From positions 62,001 to 126,000 of the forward strand of contig CAVEMS010000004.1 of NCBI GenBank assembly GCA_963616935.1: a stretch of DNA of 64,000 nucleotides. Reading direction: 5' to 3'. Position numbers and translations under genes: made by a program. Positions 1 to 8,845 of the stretch are shown here, one piece after another (the first letter of the stretch is position 1; the number at the start of each line of letters is the position of its first letter). The notes under the pieces were generated by a model. That model saw only the letters and a program-made list of their open reading frames with translations. It was not told the DNA's origin and made no database searches. The stretch is from UBA4951 sp963616935 (GTDB lineage Bacteria > Bacillota_I > Bacilli_A > RFN20 > CAG-826).

Positions 1-27
1 AAATAAATTACACCCTTTAGGGTATAT

Positions 28-61
28 ACAAAAAAACGCTCTCCAAGGATTGGAAAGCGTT
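28..61 (-). terminator. Rho-independent terminator of the zinc-ribbon protein gene
   Basis: Read on the minus strand, a hairpin with arms at 50-61 and 35-46 (12 pairs, one mismatch, 3-nt loop) is followed by a run of T (complement of the A run at 30-36). It lies just past the stop of the gene at 80-460. Confidence 0.8.
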
Positions 62-79
62 TCGAAAAAAAGATATATC

Positions 80-460
80 TTACGCGGCGGCAGCGGCTAC
101 TACGCCAAAGAGAATAAGGAGCTTTATCACGCCGATGATAAGATCGATGGAGCTAAAGACGATCGCAGTGATGCTAACGCCTTTATGAGTGGCGAAGACG
201 CAAGACACGATCGAACCTATTAACGATAAGCCGCCAATAATCAGCAACGGATACAGCAACACGTATCCAATAAGCGGAATTAACGACAGCAAACCAAGCA
301 ACAAACCTATGATCGAGAAAACCAAAGAGATAATCCCAATGACTTTGGCCCAAGTCCTTTCGCTCGGAGCCTCCGATTTAGAAGCGAAAACGTGGCCGCA
401 CTTGGGGCACGTCTTGGCGTTATCGGCCACTTCCGCCCCACAAGAATTACAAAATTTCAT
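80..460 (-). CDS. Zinc-ribbon membrane protein
   Basis: A 126-residue protein with an N-terminal zinc ribbon: Cys4-x2-Cys7 and Cys18-x2-Cys21, the usual 'CxxCG' pairs of the zinc_ribbon_2 families. A short linker rich in Ser/Glu follows, then two or three hydrophobic segments between about residues 38 and 122. Such proteins are common in Bacillota and sit in the membrane with the ribbon in the cytoplasm. The substrate or partner is unknown. The ATG at 460 is preceded by GGAGGACACAT, a strong ribosome site. It appears monocistronic with its own terminator. The fold call is firm; the function is not known. Confidence 0.85.
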   Translation of the reverse strand: MKFCNSCGAEVADNAKTCPKCGHVFASKSEAPSERTWAKVIGIISLVFSIIGLLLGLLSLIPLIGYVLLYPLLIIGGLSLIGSIVSCVFATHKGVSITAIVFSSIDLIIGVIKLLILFGVVAAAAA

Positions 461-665
461 ATGTGTCCTCCAGAATTTTGTTGCTTTTATGATAATCCCC
501 CCATTAAGTCAAGACTTTTCGTTATGAGCCGAATCTTGGGATATTTTCGGTTTATTTTTTTCATTGCAACGAAAAATTTACAGAAAGAGGCGCGTGAGTT
601 TACGAAAAATGCGATTTCAGGAGCATATGAAAACGAATTTCACCACAAAAAACGAGGCGAAATTC

Positions 666-1325
666 TCAATAATCGCTCTTTAGGCGCAAAACGCTAAAAA
701 AGCAAACGATCGACATGAGCATCATTGAAATCGGTTCTAGTAAAGAAAAGAAGATATCCATCGAAGCCATCGTGACATAATAAAAATAAGCGTAGTGAAA
801 AACGATCAGCCCATTGCTTAGTATCACGAATATCATGAATAAAAGCGCCCATAGCCGCACCATCTCATATTTAGCATAACGAGAAGTAAGATATTGCCTC
901 GTCCTGATGTAGCAAAATATTCCTGCGACAAGCGCCATTATGGAGCCTATCAAGAGAACGACGGAAACGACAATCGACACGGGATCCCCACTTGAGGAAA
1001 CCGCAATCACATCGACGAACATGTTTATGGCGGCATATCCGAAATCCCATAAGACATAGATTATGAAAAGGAGCATGCCTCGATATGCGGTGCTCGTTCC
1101 GTTGAGGTTGCCATAGAACAAATACCCATATGCCAAGGCGAGCAACAAGAAGTTGATGAGCTCCGAAACGGCGTTATTAACCGAAATGTTCTCGGCATTA
1201 GAATATTGCATCACATCGACGATGAAAGAAGCGATAAGAAAGGCCAAGCCAACGCAAGAAAGAACGATGGCCACGTATTTTTTGTAATTATTGAGGAAAC
1301 GCTGCTTCCAAACCGAATGTTTCAT
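666..1325 (-). CDS. Predicted six-helix integral membrane protein
   Basis: A 219-residue protein made mostly of hydrophobic segments, with about six predicted membrane helices near residues 18-40, 56-75, 82-104, 117-142, 158-180 and 184-210. A basic N-terminus suggests the N-terminus is cytoplasmic. I do not recognise a family and see no catalytic motif. It lies 38 nt downstream of the MEMO/AMMECR1 fusion gene on the same strand, so read-through is possible. The 205-nt gap between it and the zinc-ribbon gene shows no further gene. Confidence 0.75.
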   Translation of the reverse strand: MKHSVWKQRFLNNYKKYVAIVLSCVGLAFLIASFIVDVMQYSNAENISVNNAVSELINFLLLALAYGYLFYGNLNGTSTAYRGMLLFIIYVLWDFGYAAINMFVDVIAVSSSGDPVSIVVSVVLLIGSIMALVAGIFCYIRTRQYLTSRYAKYEMVRLWALLFMIFVILSNGLIVFHYAYFYYVTMASMDIFFSLLEPISMMLMSIVCFFSVLRLKSDY

Positions 1326-1363
1326 ACCAAAAGAAGATACCGCAAAAGAAAAGGAAATAAAAT

Positions 1364-2749
1364 CTATTTGTGCCTCGTCGAAGAGAAGCGATACAAAGCG
1401 ACGTCTTCTTTCTCCGGAATGCCTGCTTTATACATCGCGGTGAGGACTTGCTCCTCTGGCGTTTTTATCCCTGGCATATCAGGCAACAACGCGCCTCTCT
1501 TCTCGCCATATTCCACCACCACGCCATAGACCTTCGGATCCAAATCGGTCACTGATAGAATTGGAATCGGAGAAGAAAGAACGTCAACTGCAATGCTTAG
1601 CAAAGGGAGCTCTTCTTTTCTCACTTTCGGGAAGCGAGAGTCAAGAGAGGCGCTTGCCACCGCCGAAGCGATGATCTCGCTTCCGAGGTTCTTCCTCATC
1701 GGTCTAATCGACCCCATGCAACCGCGTATCTCGCCATCCTTATGGATCGTCACGAAAACCCCAGCCTTTTTGGTGAAGAACGCCTTAGGCCAATCCTCAT
1801 CCAAAGTCGGCATTTTCCCCGTCGTCACATAACGTTCTATCGCCGTTCGTGCGAGTTTTGCATAGATATCGGAATTTTCTATCTCTTTTTTGACTAAAAA
1901 ACTTTGCTTGGAACGATATAACTCCAAATAGGCACGTGAAGGATCTTCGCCTTTGACGTCGTATTCCAATGCGCCATAGCCGATCCCGGCGGAATCTTCA
2001 TAGCTTAGTTTCGTCGCTTTGACGGAAAGGCGGTCGAGGATGCCAGCCATCAAGCAGAAAGCGCGGTGTCCGCATTCCTCCGCTTCGGCAAGCGTCTCCT
2101 TATTGAAACTCAATAACTCGCCGAAATTAGCCTCGGAAAGGACCTTCATGATCTGCTTATCGTATGAGGGGGTGGCTAGATGAACTGCATTGGGTTCTCT
2201 CTTTTCGACAAGATGAGATAAATCGCCACTGGCGATAACGACGACCCGCTTGCCAAGCTTATCGATGGCCTCTTGGACGATTTGCCCGAAACGGTAATGC
2301 TCGCTTAGAGATAGTCCACTAACGCCAAGGCGCAAGGCTTTGAAATCCCTATACCTCTTATTTATATAGTAGAGAGGAACCATCGTCCCGTGATCCAGAT
2401 ATATCTCCTCTCCTCCATCGACACCTGCCGGAAAAGAAGCGGCTTTGGAAAAGGATGTCACGGCCTCTATCAATTGACGGTCATAGAAAAGACGGAAATT
2501 GACATTCGGAGCCTTATATTCGGCGAAGGAGCCCATCGCCACCTCACCATCGGCGATTTGGAAGTAATCGCTATAGCTCTCTGCGTGCGGGGAGATGAAA
2601 ACGATGGCCTCAGGAGCTAAGGAAGCTATTTTCTCCGAGACCTTTTCGAGCGATTCGAGGGTCTTTACGATCGTCTTTTCCCTTCCCTTTCCGATTTCCG
2701 GTATCGCAAGCGGCGGATGGGGCAATATGAAGCTAGCTAAAATTGGCAT
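1364..2749 (-). CDS. Fused MEMO/LigB-like and AMMECR1 protein (AmmeMemoRadiSam system)
   Basis: The N-terminal ~270 residues look like the class III extradiol dioxygenase/MEMO superfamily: the start reads PILASFILPHPPL, and ISPHAES, LDHGT and ASGDLSH follow as likely metal-site segments. The C-terminal ~190 residues are an AMMECR1 domain, with the diagnostic IRGCMGSIRP segment followed by a SxDSRFP segment. Fusions of this type belong to the 'AmmeMemoRadiSam' gene set, in which a radical SAM enzyme is the usual partner; its reaction is not established. No radical SAM gene is in this window. I chose the ATG at 2749 because the longer frame begins with TTG at 2767 and lacks a ribosome site, while the ATG opens directly on the conserved PILASFILPHPP segment. 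Length of about 461 residues is usual for the fused form. Confidence 0.85.
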   Translation of the reverse strand: MPILASFILPHPPLAIPEIGKGREKTIVKTLESLEKVSEKIASLAPEAIVFISPHAESYSDYFQIADGEVAMGSFAEYKAPNVNFRLFYDRQLIEAVTSFSKAASFPAGVDGGEEIYLDHGTMVPLYYINKRYRDFKALRLGVSGLSLSEHYRFGQIVQEAIDKLGKRVVVIASGDLSHLVEKREPNAVHLATPSYDKQIMKVLSEANFGELLSFNKETLAEAEECGHRAFCLMAGILDRLSVKATKLSYEDSAGIGYGALEYDVKGEDPSRAYLELYRSKQSFLVKKEIENSDIYAKLARTAIERYVTTGKMPTLDEDWPKAFFTKKAGVFVTIHKDGEIRGCMGSIRPMRKNLGSEIIASAVASASLDSRFPKVRKEELPLLSIAVDVLSSPIPILSVTDLDPKVYGVVVEYGEKRGALLPDMPGIKTPEEQVLTAMYKAGIPEKEDVALYRFSSTRHK

Positions 2750-2878
2750 AGATTTCTTATAGCACAAATCGACGCGAATATGAAAACGAATTATCCGTCA
2801 TCGAAAATGAATAGATTTCGTAAAATGAATGCAAAATCCCATCATTTTTTAAAAATAACCGCATTTTGCAATGATTTT

Positions 2879-3493
2879 TCAAAACAATTCTCTCTTTAAG
2901 AAGACGCTGTCGAGCTCAGTGATTTTGCGAATCGGCTTACAAGGCGATCCATAGCATAAATAACCATCTGGCATATCGCGTGTAACCACGCTTCCGGCGC
3001 CGATTACGCATCCGTTCCCTATATGAACCCCACCTATCACCGTGACGTTGCCAGCGAACCAGCAACCGTTGCCGATGGTTATCGGCTTTCCATATTCGTC
3101 ATCGCTAAAGCCGTTTTTGCCTAAATGCATCTTCCTTTCCTCATTTAGCAAAGGATGCATCGGGGTATATAGAGAGCAATTGGGCCCAAAGAAAACATCA
3201 TCGCCGATTTTCACGGGGCATACATCCAAGACGACGAAATTGAAATTGGCGTAGCAATTCTTGCCAAACGACGTGTTGACCCCGTAATCGAATTGAATGG
3301 GCCCTTGGAGATATAGCCCTTCTTCTTGTTCGCCGAAGAGTTCGTCCAATACCTTTTTCCTAGAGTCAGCGTCCGTTTCCGGTATTTGATTGTATTTTTG
3401 GCATAGCAGATGGGCTTTCTGTCTAAGAGAAAGCAGCTCCGAATCGTTCGGGTCATAGATCTTCCCGGCGATCATCTTTCCTTTTTCATTCAT
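2879..3493 (-). CDS. Maltose/galactoside-type O-acetyltransferase (left-handed beta helix)
   Basis: A hexapeptide-repeat acyltransferase of the maltose acetyltransferase type, which moves acetyl from acetyl-CoA to a sugar. The N-terminal Mac domain (MIAGKIYDPNDSEL) is followed by the imperfect hexapeptides of the beta helix (YGVNTSFGKNCYANFNF, VKIGDDVFFGPN, ITIGNGCWFAGN, VHIGNGCVIGAGSVVT). His in SLYTPMHP is in the place of the family's catalytic histidine, and the C-terminal GSPCKPIRKI is typical. The ATG at 3493 gives about 204 residues, close to the family norm; an upstream in-frame Met at 3550 adds an unconserved leader. The acceptor sugar cannot be read from sequence. Confidence 0.88.
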   Translation of the reverse strand: MNEKGKMIAGKIYDPNDSELLSLRQKAHLLCQKYNQIPETDADSRKKVLDELFGEQEEGLYLQGPIQFDYGVNTSFGKNCYANFNFVVLDVCPVKIGDDVFFGPNCSLYTPMHPLLNEERKMHLGKNGFSDDEYGKPITIGNGCWFAGNVTVIGGVHIGNGCVIGAGSVVTRDMPDGYLCYGSPCKPIRKITELDSVFLKRELF

Positions 3494-3592
3494 AACGCAA
3501 CGGAAAGTATAGTTATGGAAAAACGAAATACAAGCAAGAAATGCAGACAATCAGTGAAAAATAACGGAGAAACATCCTATAAAAAACGAAGT

Positions 3593-3775
3593 TCATTTAT
3601 GGTCAATAAGTGTTTTCGACGTTCTTTCTATTGAACGCTCAGCAAGACCAGCCCTCTTAGCGATAATAAGCAAATTCTTTCCGACGCTAGAAATGACCAT
3701 GTCTACGTATTTCTCCCCTTCCTCCCGGCTGACGCCATAATAAAAAGCGGCGTCTAAAGCCAAAGCAAAATTTCT
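3593..3775 (-). pseudogene. Gene remnant, possibly the C-terminus of a HipA-like kinase
   Basis: Between the acetyltransferase and the next gene the minus strand holds an open stretch of about 60 codons with no start. It ends in TGA at 3593-3595 and begins right after a TAG at 3776-3778. It reads NFALALDAAFYYGVSREE, and later NLLIIAKRAGLAERSIER. The spacing of an alpha-helical ALALD segment, a G(V/L)S turn, and an '(I)AKRAGL...IER' tail resembles the C-termini of HipA-family toxins. Upstream of the stop the frames are broken. This is a decayed fragment; the HipA assignment rests on short similarity and is weak. The rest of 3494-3876 shows nothing else. Confidence 0.35.
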
Positions 3776-3876
3776 CTATGGCGTCTGAAACTACGCATCT
3801 TGCCGTAAGAAAAATAGACCAAGCCTTCAAAGGGCTCAATAAAATGCAAAGTAACAACGAAATTGAAACGAATCGA

Positions 3877-4956
3877 TTAAGCGTTTTCCTTTACGAAAAC
3901 TTCTAACTCGTCGCGATGTTTGAGGATGTCTTTGAACAAAGCGAGTTGGCATAAAGCGCGCACTTTGTTGTGCTCGGGATAACCGATAGCGAAATAGGTA
4001 TCGCCATTGAGATAGTCGCCCATGAAACGCAAGACGAGCTCATACGTCATCTTAAGGTATCCGTAAACGAGGTTCTTTTTGGTGTCTTCGTCCACAAACG
4101 TCTTCGCTTCGGATAAATATCCCTTCATAAAGGCTTTGAACAATTCGACGTTGACGCCGACTTTCGACAAATCCGGTTCGTCTTCATCCGATTTGGCGGC
4201 CGCGCTTCTTAAGGCATCACCGACGTCGTCTGGCAAATAACCAGGCATGATGGTATCGAAATCGATGAGGCAAAGAGCCTTATCCTCATCTTTTTCATAT
4301 AGGACATTGGGGATTTTCGGATCGTTATGGGTAACGTGGAGAGACAATTTGCCATATGGCTTCGCATAATCTTTGTAGCTGATGGTCTCTTCCACTGCTT
4401 CTTTGACGCTAGAAAGGCGACCGGCTTTATCTTCATTTACCGCTTTGATGAAATCGTTATAACGGCTTTCGGTGTCGTGGAAATGCGGAATCGTCTCCTT
4501 GAGCTTATCGGCTGGATAATCGGATAAATCATGTTCGAAACGTCCCAAAACCCTGCCGGTTTCATAGACGATAGTAGGATTTTCGCTATATAAGATAGTG
4601 CGGGAATTCTTAACCTCGATATAAGCTCTCCAACGGTCTCCGGCGTCGTCGATATAGGTATTCCCGTTGTTCTTGACCGGAATCAAAACCAAACATTCGC
4701 GATCTGGATCGCCGCCTCTTTCCTTTATTTTGGAAATAAGGACGTTGCTTACGCCGCGGATATTCGACATAACGGCCTCGGGATCCTTGAAGATGTCGCC
4801 GTTTAGACGCTGAAGGATGTATCTGCCCTCCGTCGTCACGATGTGATAGGTGTTGTTAAGGTGTCCGCTATGTTCATCGAGACAATCGATGACATCACCT
4901 TTGAAAGTGAATTTGTCAGCCACTTCCAGGACTTTTTCTTTGCTAAGTTTTCGCAT
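3877..4956 (-). CDS. Aminoglycoside-phosphotransferase-fold kinase, N-acetylhexosamine 1-kinase-like
   Basis: A 359-residue kinase of the APH/choline-kinase fold. GHLNNTYHIV near residue 30 matches the G(H)xNxTY glycine segment. LHVTHNDPKIPNVL carries the HxDxxxxN catalytic loop, and CLIDFDTIMPG carries the second metal-binding Asp. The overall length and the phrases 'THND.K..NVL' and 'D.DT.MPG' are those of the NahK group, which phosphorylates GlcNAc or GalNAc at C1 in mucin and milk-glycan use. That substrate is an inference; related proteins act on other small alcohols or sugars. It stands alone, with no lacto-N-biose phosphorylase nearby to support the assignment. ATG at 4956. Confidence 0.75.
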   Translation of the reverse strand: MRKLSKEKVLEVADKFTFKGDVIDCLDEHSGHLNNTYHIVTTEGRYILQRLNGDIFKDPEAVMSNIRGVSNVLISKIKERGGDPDRECLVLIPVKNNGNTYIDDAGDRWRAYIEVKNSRTILYSENPTIVYETGRVLGRFEHDLSDYPADKLKETIPHFHDTESRYNDFIKAVNEDKAGRLSSVKEAVEETISYKDYAKPYGKLSLHVTHNDPKIPNVLYEKDEDKALCLIDFDTIMPGYLPDDVGDALRSAAAKSDEDEPDLSKVGVNVELFKAFMKGYLSEAKTFVDEDTKKNLVYGYLKMTYELVLRFMGDYLNGDTYFAIGYPEHNKVRALCQLALFKDILKHRDELEVFVKENA

Positions 4957-5200
4957 ACGGCGAAATTATAGTATCAAAAAGGAAAGATTAACAACATTTT
5001 CGCCAATTCAGTGGAATATGTATGGATTTTGCGTAGATTTTTCGTTTTTTTATCCCTCGTAGCAGATATAGGCTCTTCACCAACAGATTCGCATTGGGCA
5101 AGCCACGGCACGAAGCGAAAGCGAACAAAAGGCGTCACTCATTGTAAAAAAGCCCATCTTTTCGTGTTAAACTTTCTAGCATAGTCGATAGGAGATAAAT

Positions 5201-6874
5201 ATGAGCATCGCAACCGAATCTCAAAAGAAAGAAATTCTCAAGAATAAAGCCGCGCCAACAGATAAACCGAAAAAACGCCATCGTGGGTGGATCGTTGCGC
5301 TAGTGATCATCCTTTTGATCATCGCTTTGCCTATCGCGTGCCTATACATATTTATATATGACGGAGGAAGCGCCAGAGAAGCGCCGGAATACGATCTCGA
5401 GATCGCTTTGAAACAAAAATCCGTGTTAGCGATAGATGAAAAAAGAGAAGATAGCAATCTCATCGACGCCTCTTTCAACGAAACCGATTTCCGTGGAATC
5501 CTAGGCAAAGCCTTAGAAAAGAAGGATGGAGAAGGCGAGAATAACGGCCTTTCCAACTATCTAAGCGGAGTCGACGTAAGAATCGACGACAACCGCTTCG
5601 CCTTCGAAATATACGTAGGAAATCTCCCGGTCAATTTCAAAACAAAAGTAACGATCACCGCTGACTTCAAACAATCTGGGACCGATTACGTCTTCAACAT
5701 CGTCGATCTCAAGATCGGCAAGATAAGCACCGGAACCTCAGCCCTTGGCATGGCCGCCAACTACGTAAACGACGACGTCATTAACAAAGCCTTCGCCGAT
5801 GAAGGCGTCCATGTAACCTGCAAATTGGGCGAAGGGGCAATCTACTACGCCAAAGAAGATTTGGAGAACGACGTAATCGGCTTTTTGAAAAAAGGATTTT
5901 CCGACAATAATCTCTACACGGCCGTTTTGAATGAATTTTTGGCTTTGAAAATCTTCGAGGTCAAGATGAAAGGCAACACCCTAACGGCCGAATTCAACGT
6001 CGAATCGATCAAAAACAATGAAAATTATTTGACACCGAGCAAGAATATCACCCTCACAACGAACGATTACGCCTCATACCGTGACAAGACGATGACGCTC
6101 ATTAACGCCGAAAACTCCGAATTCGATGCCGCATACCCATATAGTTCCTATGTTATGGAGTATTTAATCAGAGGATACGATGGCGTCAGCGAAGAAACTC
6201 AAAATTACATCAAGAACAAAAACTTTTCCGCATTAGAATCGCCGAAAATCATAGACCCAACCGCATATAAAGGCGCCGCCATCATTCCAACCAACATCGA
6301 TTTGCAAGCCTTACTAGACAGCAAAGTCACCGATTTCATGAACGGAGGCGTCAAGGTTACCGAAACGGAGCTAAACGCCATGTTTCAAAACACCCCTCTT
6401 ATCGGTAAGACCTTCATGACAACCGCATTATTCGGCGACGAATATAGGGGATCATTCGCAACCGTCAATAATTTCTATTCCAACATAGTCGACGACAAGA
6501 TATCCTTCGTCTTCACCGTCAATATTGGCGGCGCCGAGATTCCTTTCGTCTTGAATTTCAACGATGCCAATAGCACCACCGATGCCACAATAACCCTCAA
6601 AAAAGACGCATTCTATATCGGAGACAAGACCGTCTCAGATGAACTAAGCGTGACTTTGTTCAATATGCTAGCAGACACATTAGAAAACGAGGAATGGATC
6701 ACCGCCGATACCAAAACGGAAACGATAAAGATAAAGGGCATTAAGAACCCGGCCAGAGACGTCGTCACCACCGTCGTCGTTCCAGCACTTGGCACCACCA
6801 AAGCCACACTGCACGGCTCTTCGATAAACGACGAAGGCTATATGTTCTTCGAAACGACGACCCCATTGAAGTAA
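5201..6874 (+). CDS. Membrane-anchored extracytoplasmic protein, possibly YpmS/DUF2140-like
   Basis: A 557-residue protein with a Lys/Arg-rich N-terminus, one membrane helix at about residues 30-53 and a long soluble part outside the cell. Within it, NFKTKVTITADFKQSG and VDLKIGKISTGTSAL have the shape of DUF2140/YpmS proteins (a beta-rich module ending in 'v..l.iGkl..p...'). A second copy of this pattern may occur near residues 420-490 (FTVNIGGAEIPFVLNF). The similarity is by eye and modest. ATAGGAGATAAAT at 5188-5200 is a clear ribosome site for this ATG. The Nudix gene follows after 7 nt, so the two are probably co-transcribed. Confidence 0.7.
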   Translation: MSIATESQKKEILKNKAAPTDKPKKRHRGWIVALVIILLIIALPIACLYIFIYDGGSAREAPEYDLEIALKQKSVLAIDEKREDSNLIDASFNETDFRGILGKALEKKDGEGENNGLSNYLSGVDVRIDDNRFAFEIYVGNLPVNFKTKVTITADFKQSGTDYVFNIVDLKIGKISTGTSALGMAANYVNDDVINKAFADEGVHVTCKLGEGAIYYAKEDLENDVIGFLKKGFSDNNLYTAVLNEFLALKIFEVKMKGNTLTAEFNVESIKNNENYLTPSKNITLTTNDYASYRDKTMTLINAENSEFDAAYPYSSYVMEYLIRGYDGVSEETQNYIKNKNFSALESPKIIDPTAYKGAAIIPTNIDLQALLDSKVTDFMNGGVKVTETELNAMFQNTPLIGKTFMTTALFGDEYRGSFATVNNFYSNIVDDKISFVFTVNIGGAEIPFVLNFNDANSTTDATITLKKDAFYIGDKTVSDELSVTLFNMLADTLENEEWITADTKTETIKIKGIKNPARDVVTTVVVPALGTTKATLHGSSINDEGYMFFETTTPLK

Positions 6875-6881
6875 TAAATAT

Positions 6882-7478
6882 ATGAAGTGGAAACTAAAAG
6901 AAGTTTCGCAAGAAACATCGCACCCTTTTCTCAATTATTTCACCCTCACATACGAAGTGGACGGCAAATCGGATTACAAATACTTTTTGGCCAGTAGGCA
7001 TAACAAAAACGACCTTTTGCCATGCACGCATAATCTCGATAAACCAGACGGAGTTCTTATTCTTCTATATTATTTGGATAACGAGGGCAAGGCTAGTTTC
7101 TTATTGACCAAACAATTTAGGCCCGCCATGGGAACATATGTTTATAGTATGCCGGCCGGCTTGATGGACGAAAGCGATGAAAACATAATAGAAGTAGCAA
7201 AAAGAGAAGCGCTCGAAGAGGCGGGAGCCAATATAGAAGATATCGAGATAATATCCGAAGGCGGCCCAACAAGCAGCGGACTTAGCGACGAAACTAATGC
7301 GATAGTCTTGGCGAGAATAACTTCCTTTGACAAGCAAAAGCTCGAAGAATACGAGGACATTCAAACGAAATTGGTTTCAAGAGATGAAGCGTTAGACTTG
7401 CTAAAAAGAAAGGATCTGTTCTTTTCGAACGCCGCTCGTTTGGCGATTATGTATCTATCGCTTCGCTTCGACAAATAA
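6882..7478 (+). CDS. Nudix hydrolase, ADP-ribose pyrophosphatase-like
   Basis: A 198-residue Nudix enzyme, expected to split a nucleoside diphosphate linked to another group such as ADP-ribose. The Nudix box spans about residues 93-116 and ends in REALEEAGA, with the metal-binding E109, E112 and E113. The distance from the first Gly to the first Glu is six residues rather than the usual five. TKQFRPAMG and YSMPAGLMD just before the box match the ADPRase subgroup (QFR...; ...PAG). The tail EGGPTSSGLSDE resembles the post-box segment of NudF-type proteins. It begins 7 nt after the preceding gene. The exact substrate is inferred. Confidence 0.85.
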   Translation: MKWKLKEVSQETSHPFLNYFTLTYEVDGKSDYKYFLASRHNKNDLLPCTHNLDKPDGVLILLYYLDNEGKASFLLTKQFRPAMGTYVYSMPAGLMDESDENIIEVAKREALEEAGANIEDIEIISEGGPTSSGLSDETNAIVLARITSFDKQKLEEYEDIQTKLVSRDEALDLLKRKDLFFSNAARLAIMYLSLRFDK

Positions 7479-7486
7479 GACGAACG

Positions 7487-7993
7487 TTAATGAGTTATCT
7501 TCTCGAAAACCGGAGTCGGTTCATTTTCGACGTCGACGCTTGAGATAACGATTGGGGTGATTGGTCTATCGCTACGAGTTTTAGGCTGCTTGGCGATCTT
7601 ATCCACCACTTCCATACCAGAAACGACTTTCCCGAAAGCGGCATATTGCCCATCAAGGAAATAATCGTCGGCGTCGCAAATGAAGAATTGCGAACCTGCG
7701 CTGTTAAAATCCTGGCTTCTGGCCATAGAGATGACGCCTCTCGAATGCCTTAAATGATTGGGGACCCTATTCACGCTGAATTCGCCTTTTATGGAATATC
7801 CTGGGCCACCCATGCCATTACCTAACGGATCTCCACCCTGAATCATGAATCCCTTGATGATCCTATGGAACGTCAATCCGTTATAAAAACCCTTAGAACA
7901 GAGCTCAACGAAATTGGCCGCCGATATTGGGGCGTTCTTATAATCCATTTCCAAAACGACGTCGCCGTATTCTTCAATATGCAATGTGATCAT
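7487..7993 (-). CDS. Cyclophilin-type peptidyl-prolyl cis-trans isomerase
   Basis: A compact cytoplasmic cyclophilin of about 168 residues that speeds Xaa-Pro isomerisation in protein folding. Active-site segments are present: FHRIIKGFMIQGGDP (catalytic Arg and the FMIQGGD loop), GVISMARSQ, and AGSQFFI, with DGQYAAFGKV near the end. I chose the ATG at 7993, which has AAGGAGAG seven bases upstream; a longer frame reaches 8035 but adds an unconserved leader. It converges on the Nudix gene with only 8 nt between stops. Confidence 0.95.
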   Translation of the reverse strand: MITLHIEEYGDVVLEMDYKNAPISAANFVELCSKGFYNGLTFHRIIKGFMIQGGDPLGNGMGGPGYSIKGEFSVNRVPNHLRHSRGVISMARSQDFNSAGSQFFICDADDYFLDGQYAAFGKVVSGMEVVDKIAKQPKTRSDRPITPIVISSVDVENEPTPVFEKITH

Positions 7994-8384
7994 GCATTCT
8001 CTCCTTATATAGACGCGAGAATTATAGCAAAACAAATCAAATAATATCTTCTAAGCGTAAATGTCATAATTATGGCAAAGAGATGGCAAAAATCTATATA
8101 TTGATATTTTCCATGCGTTTTCCATCAATTTTTCTGAAAATATTTTCTTGAAAAGTCAAAATGTGTTTCCTTCAGCTCTTTGAAAGGCCGCAAAAAGACA
8201 TTTTTCGCTTATTTAAAGGTCTTACTAGTATAGTTGCATTTCAACAAATATTTTTCTTTTAAACCGATTGTCACCAATTCAATCAAAATATTATGCTTGC
8301 CGTTATTGATTGACAAAAACACAAAATAAGATTTTCATTTTTTGATTGACGATATTTATTACCATCTCATTATGGTTTCAAGTT

Positions 8385-8757
8385 TTACCTCCGTTAACAT
8401 GAACAAATCGAAACATTCGAAACGGATAACACCTCTTTGCTAATCGTCATTCCGAAGCTCGTTTCCGCTTCTTCTAAGCGAGGACGGCCAGAACGGACAA
8501 TTTCGGCCACCAACACCAATGCTGTTTCATTTTTAAGACAGTCATCTTTAGCAGGACCATATCAACCAGAGCCATCTCGTATTTTAGAATCTGTAGTTTC
8601 TGCCAAAAAAATAGAATATCAAAGACAAAAACGACTCCGTCCTTCTTCTGAAATCGTAGAAACCGAACGAAAACCACAGAAGAGCAAAAACAAGATATAC
8701 AGCCATCCGTTAGGCTAAAAGCCATGCGCAAAGAGGTTAATACCGGTCTCTTTTCTT
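8385..8757 (+). other. Unexplained element with pairing ends; possible structured RNA
   Basis: This lies in an 850-bp gene-poor gap (7994-8845). A 10-bp sequence at 8431-8440 (ACCTCTTTGC) has its exact complement at 8728-8737, so the ends of a ~307-nt transcript could pair. A TTGACG at about 8344 could serve as a -35. A weak hairpin (AAAGAG/CTCTTT, 8730-8753) followed by TTTTCTTTC could end a plus-strand transcript, although it competes with the long-range pairing. A 93-codon plus-strand frame (8437-8718, TTG start) and a 14-codon ATG frame at 8399 exist, but neither has a ribosome site and the codon use is unlike the neighbours. I found no hallmark of RNase P, tmRNA, SRP or 6S RNA. The stretch 7994-8384 is AT-rich and shows nothing else. 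Confidence 0.3.
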
Positions 8758-8845
8758 TCGTTATTGCCGAGGTTTTGTAGCAGAAAAAATGACGTTATAA
8801 ATTTTTATTTTCTCAACATCCCCTAATTCACTTCGTCAAGTCTTG

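Noticed and set aside
8437..8718. 93-codon plus-strand gene
   Set aside because: TTG start, no ribosome site, codon use unlike neighbours and no recognisable family; kept only as part of the unexplained element.
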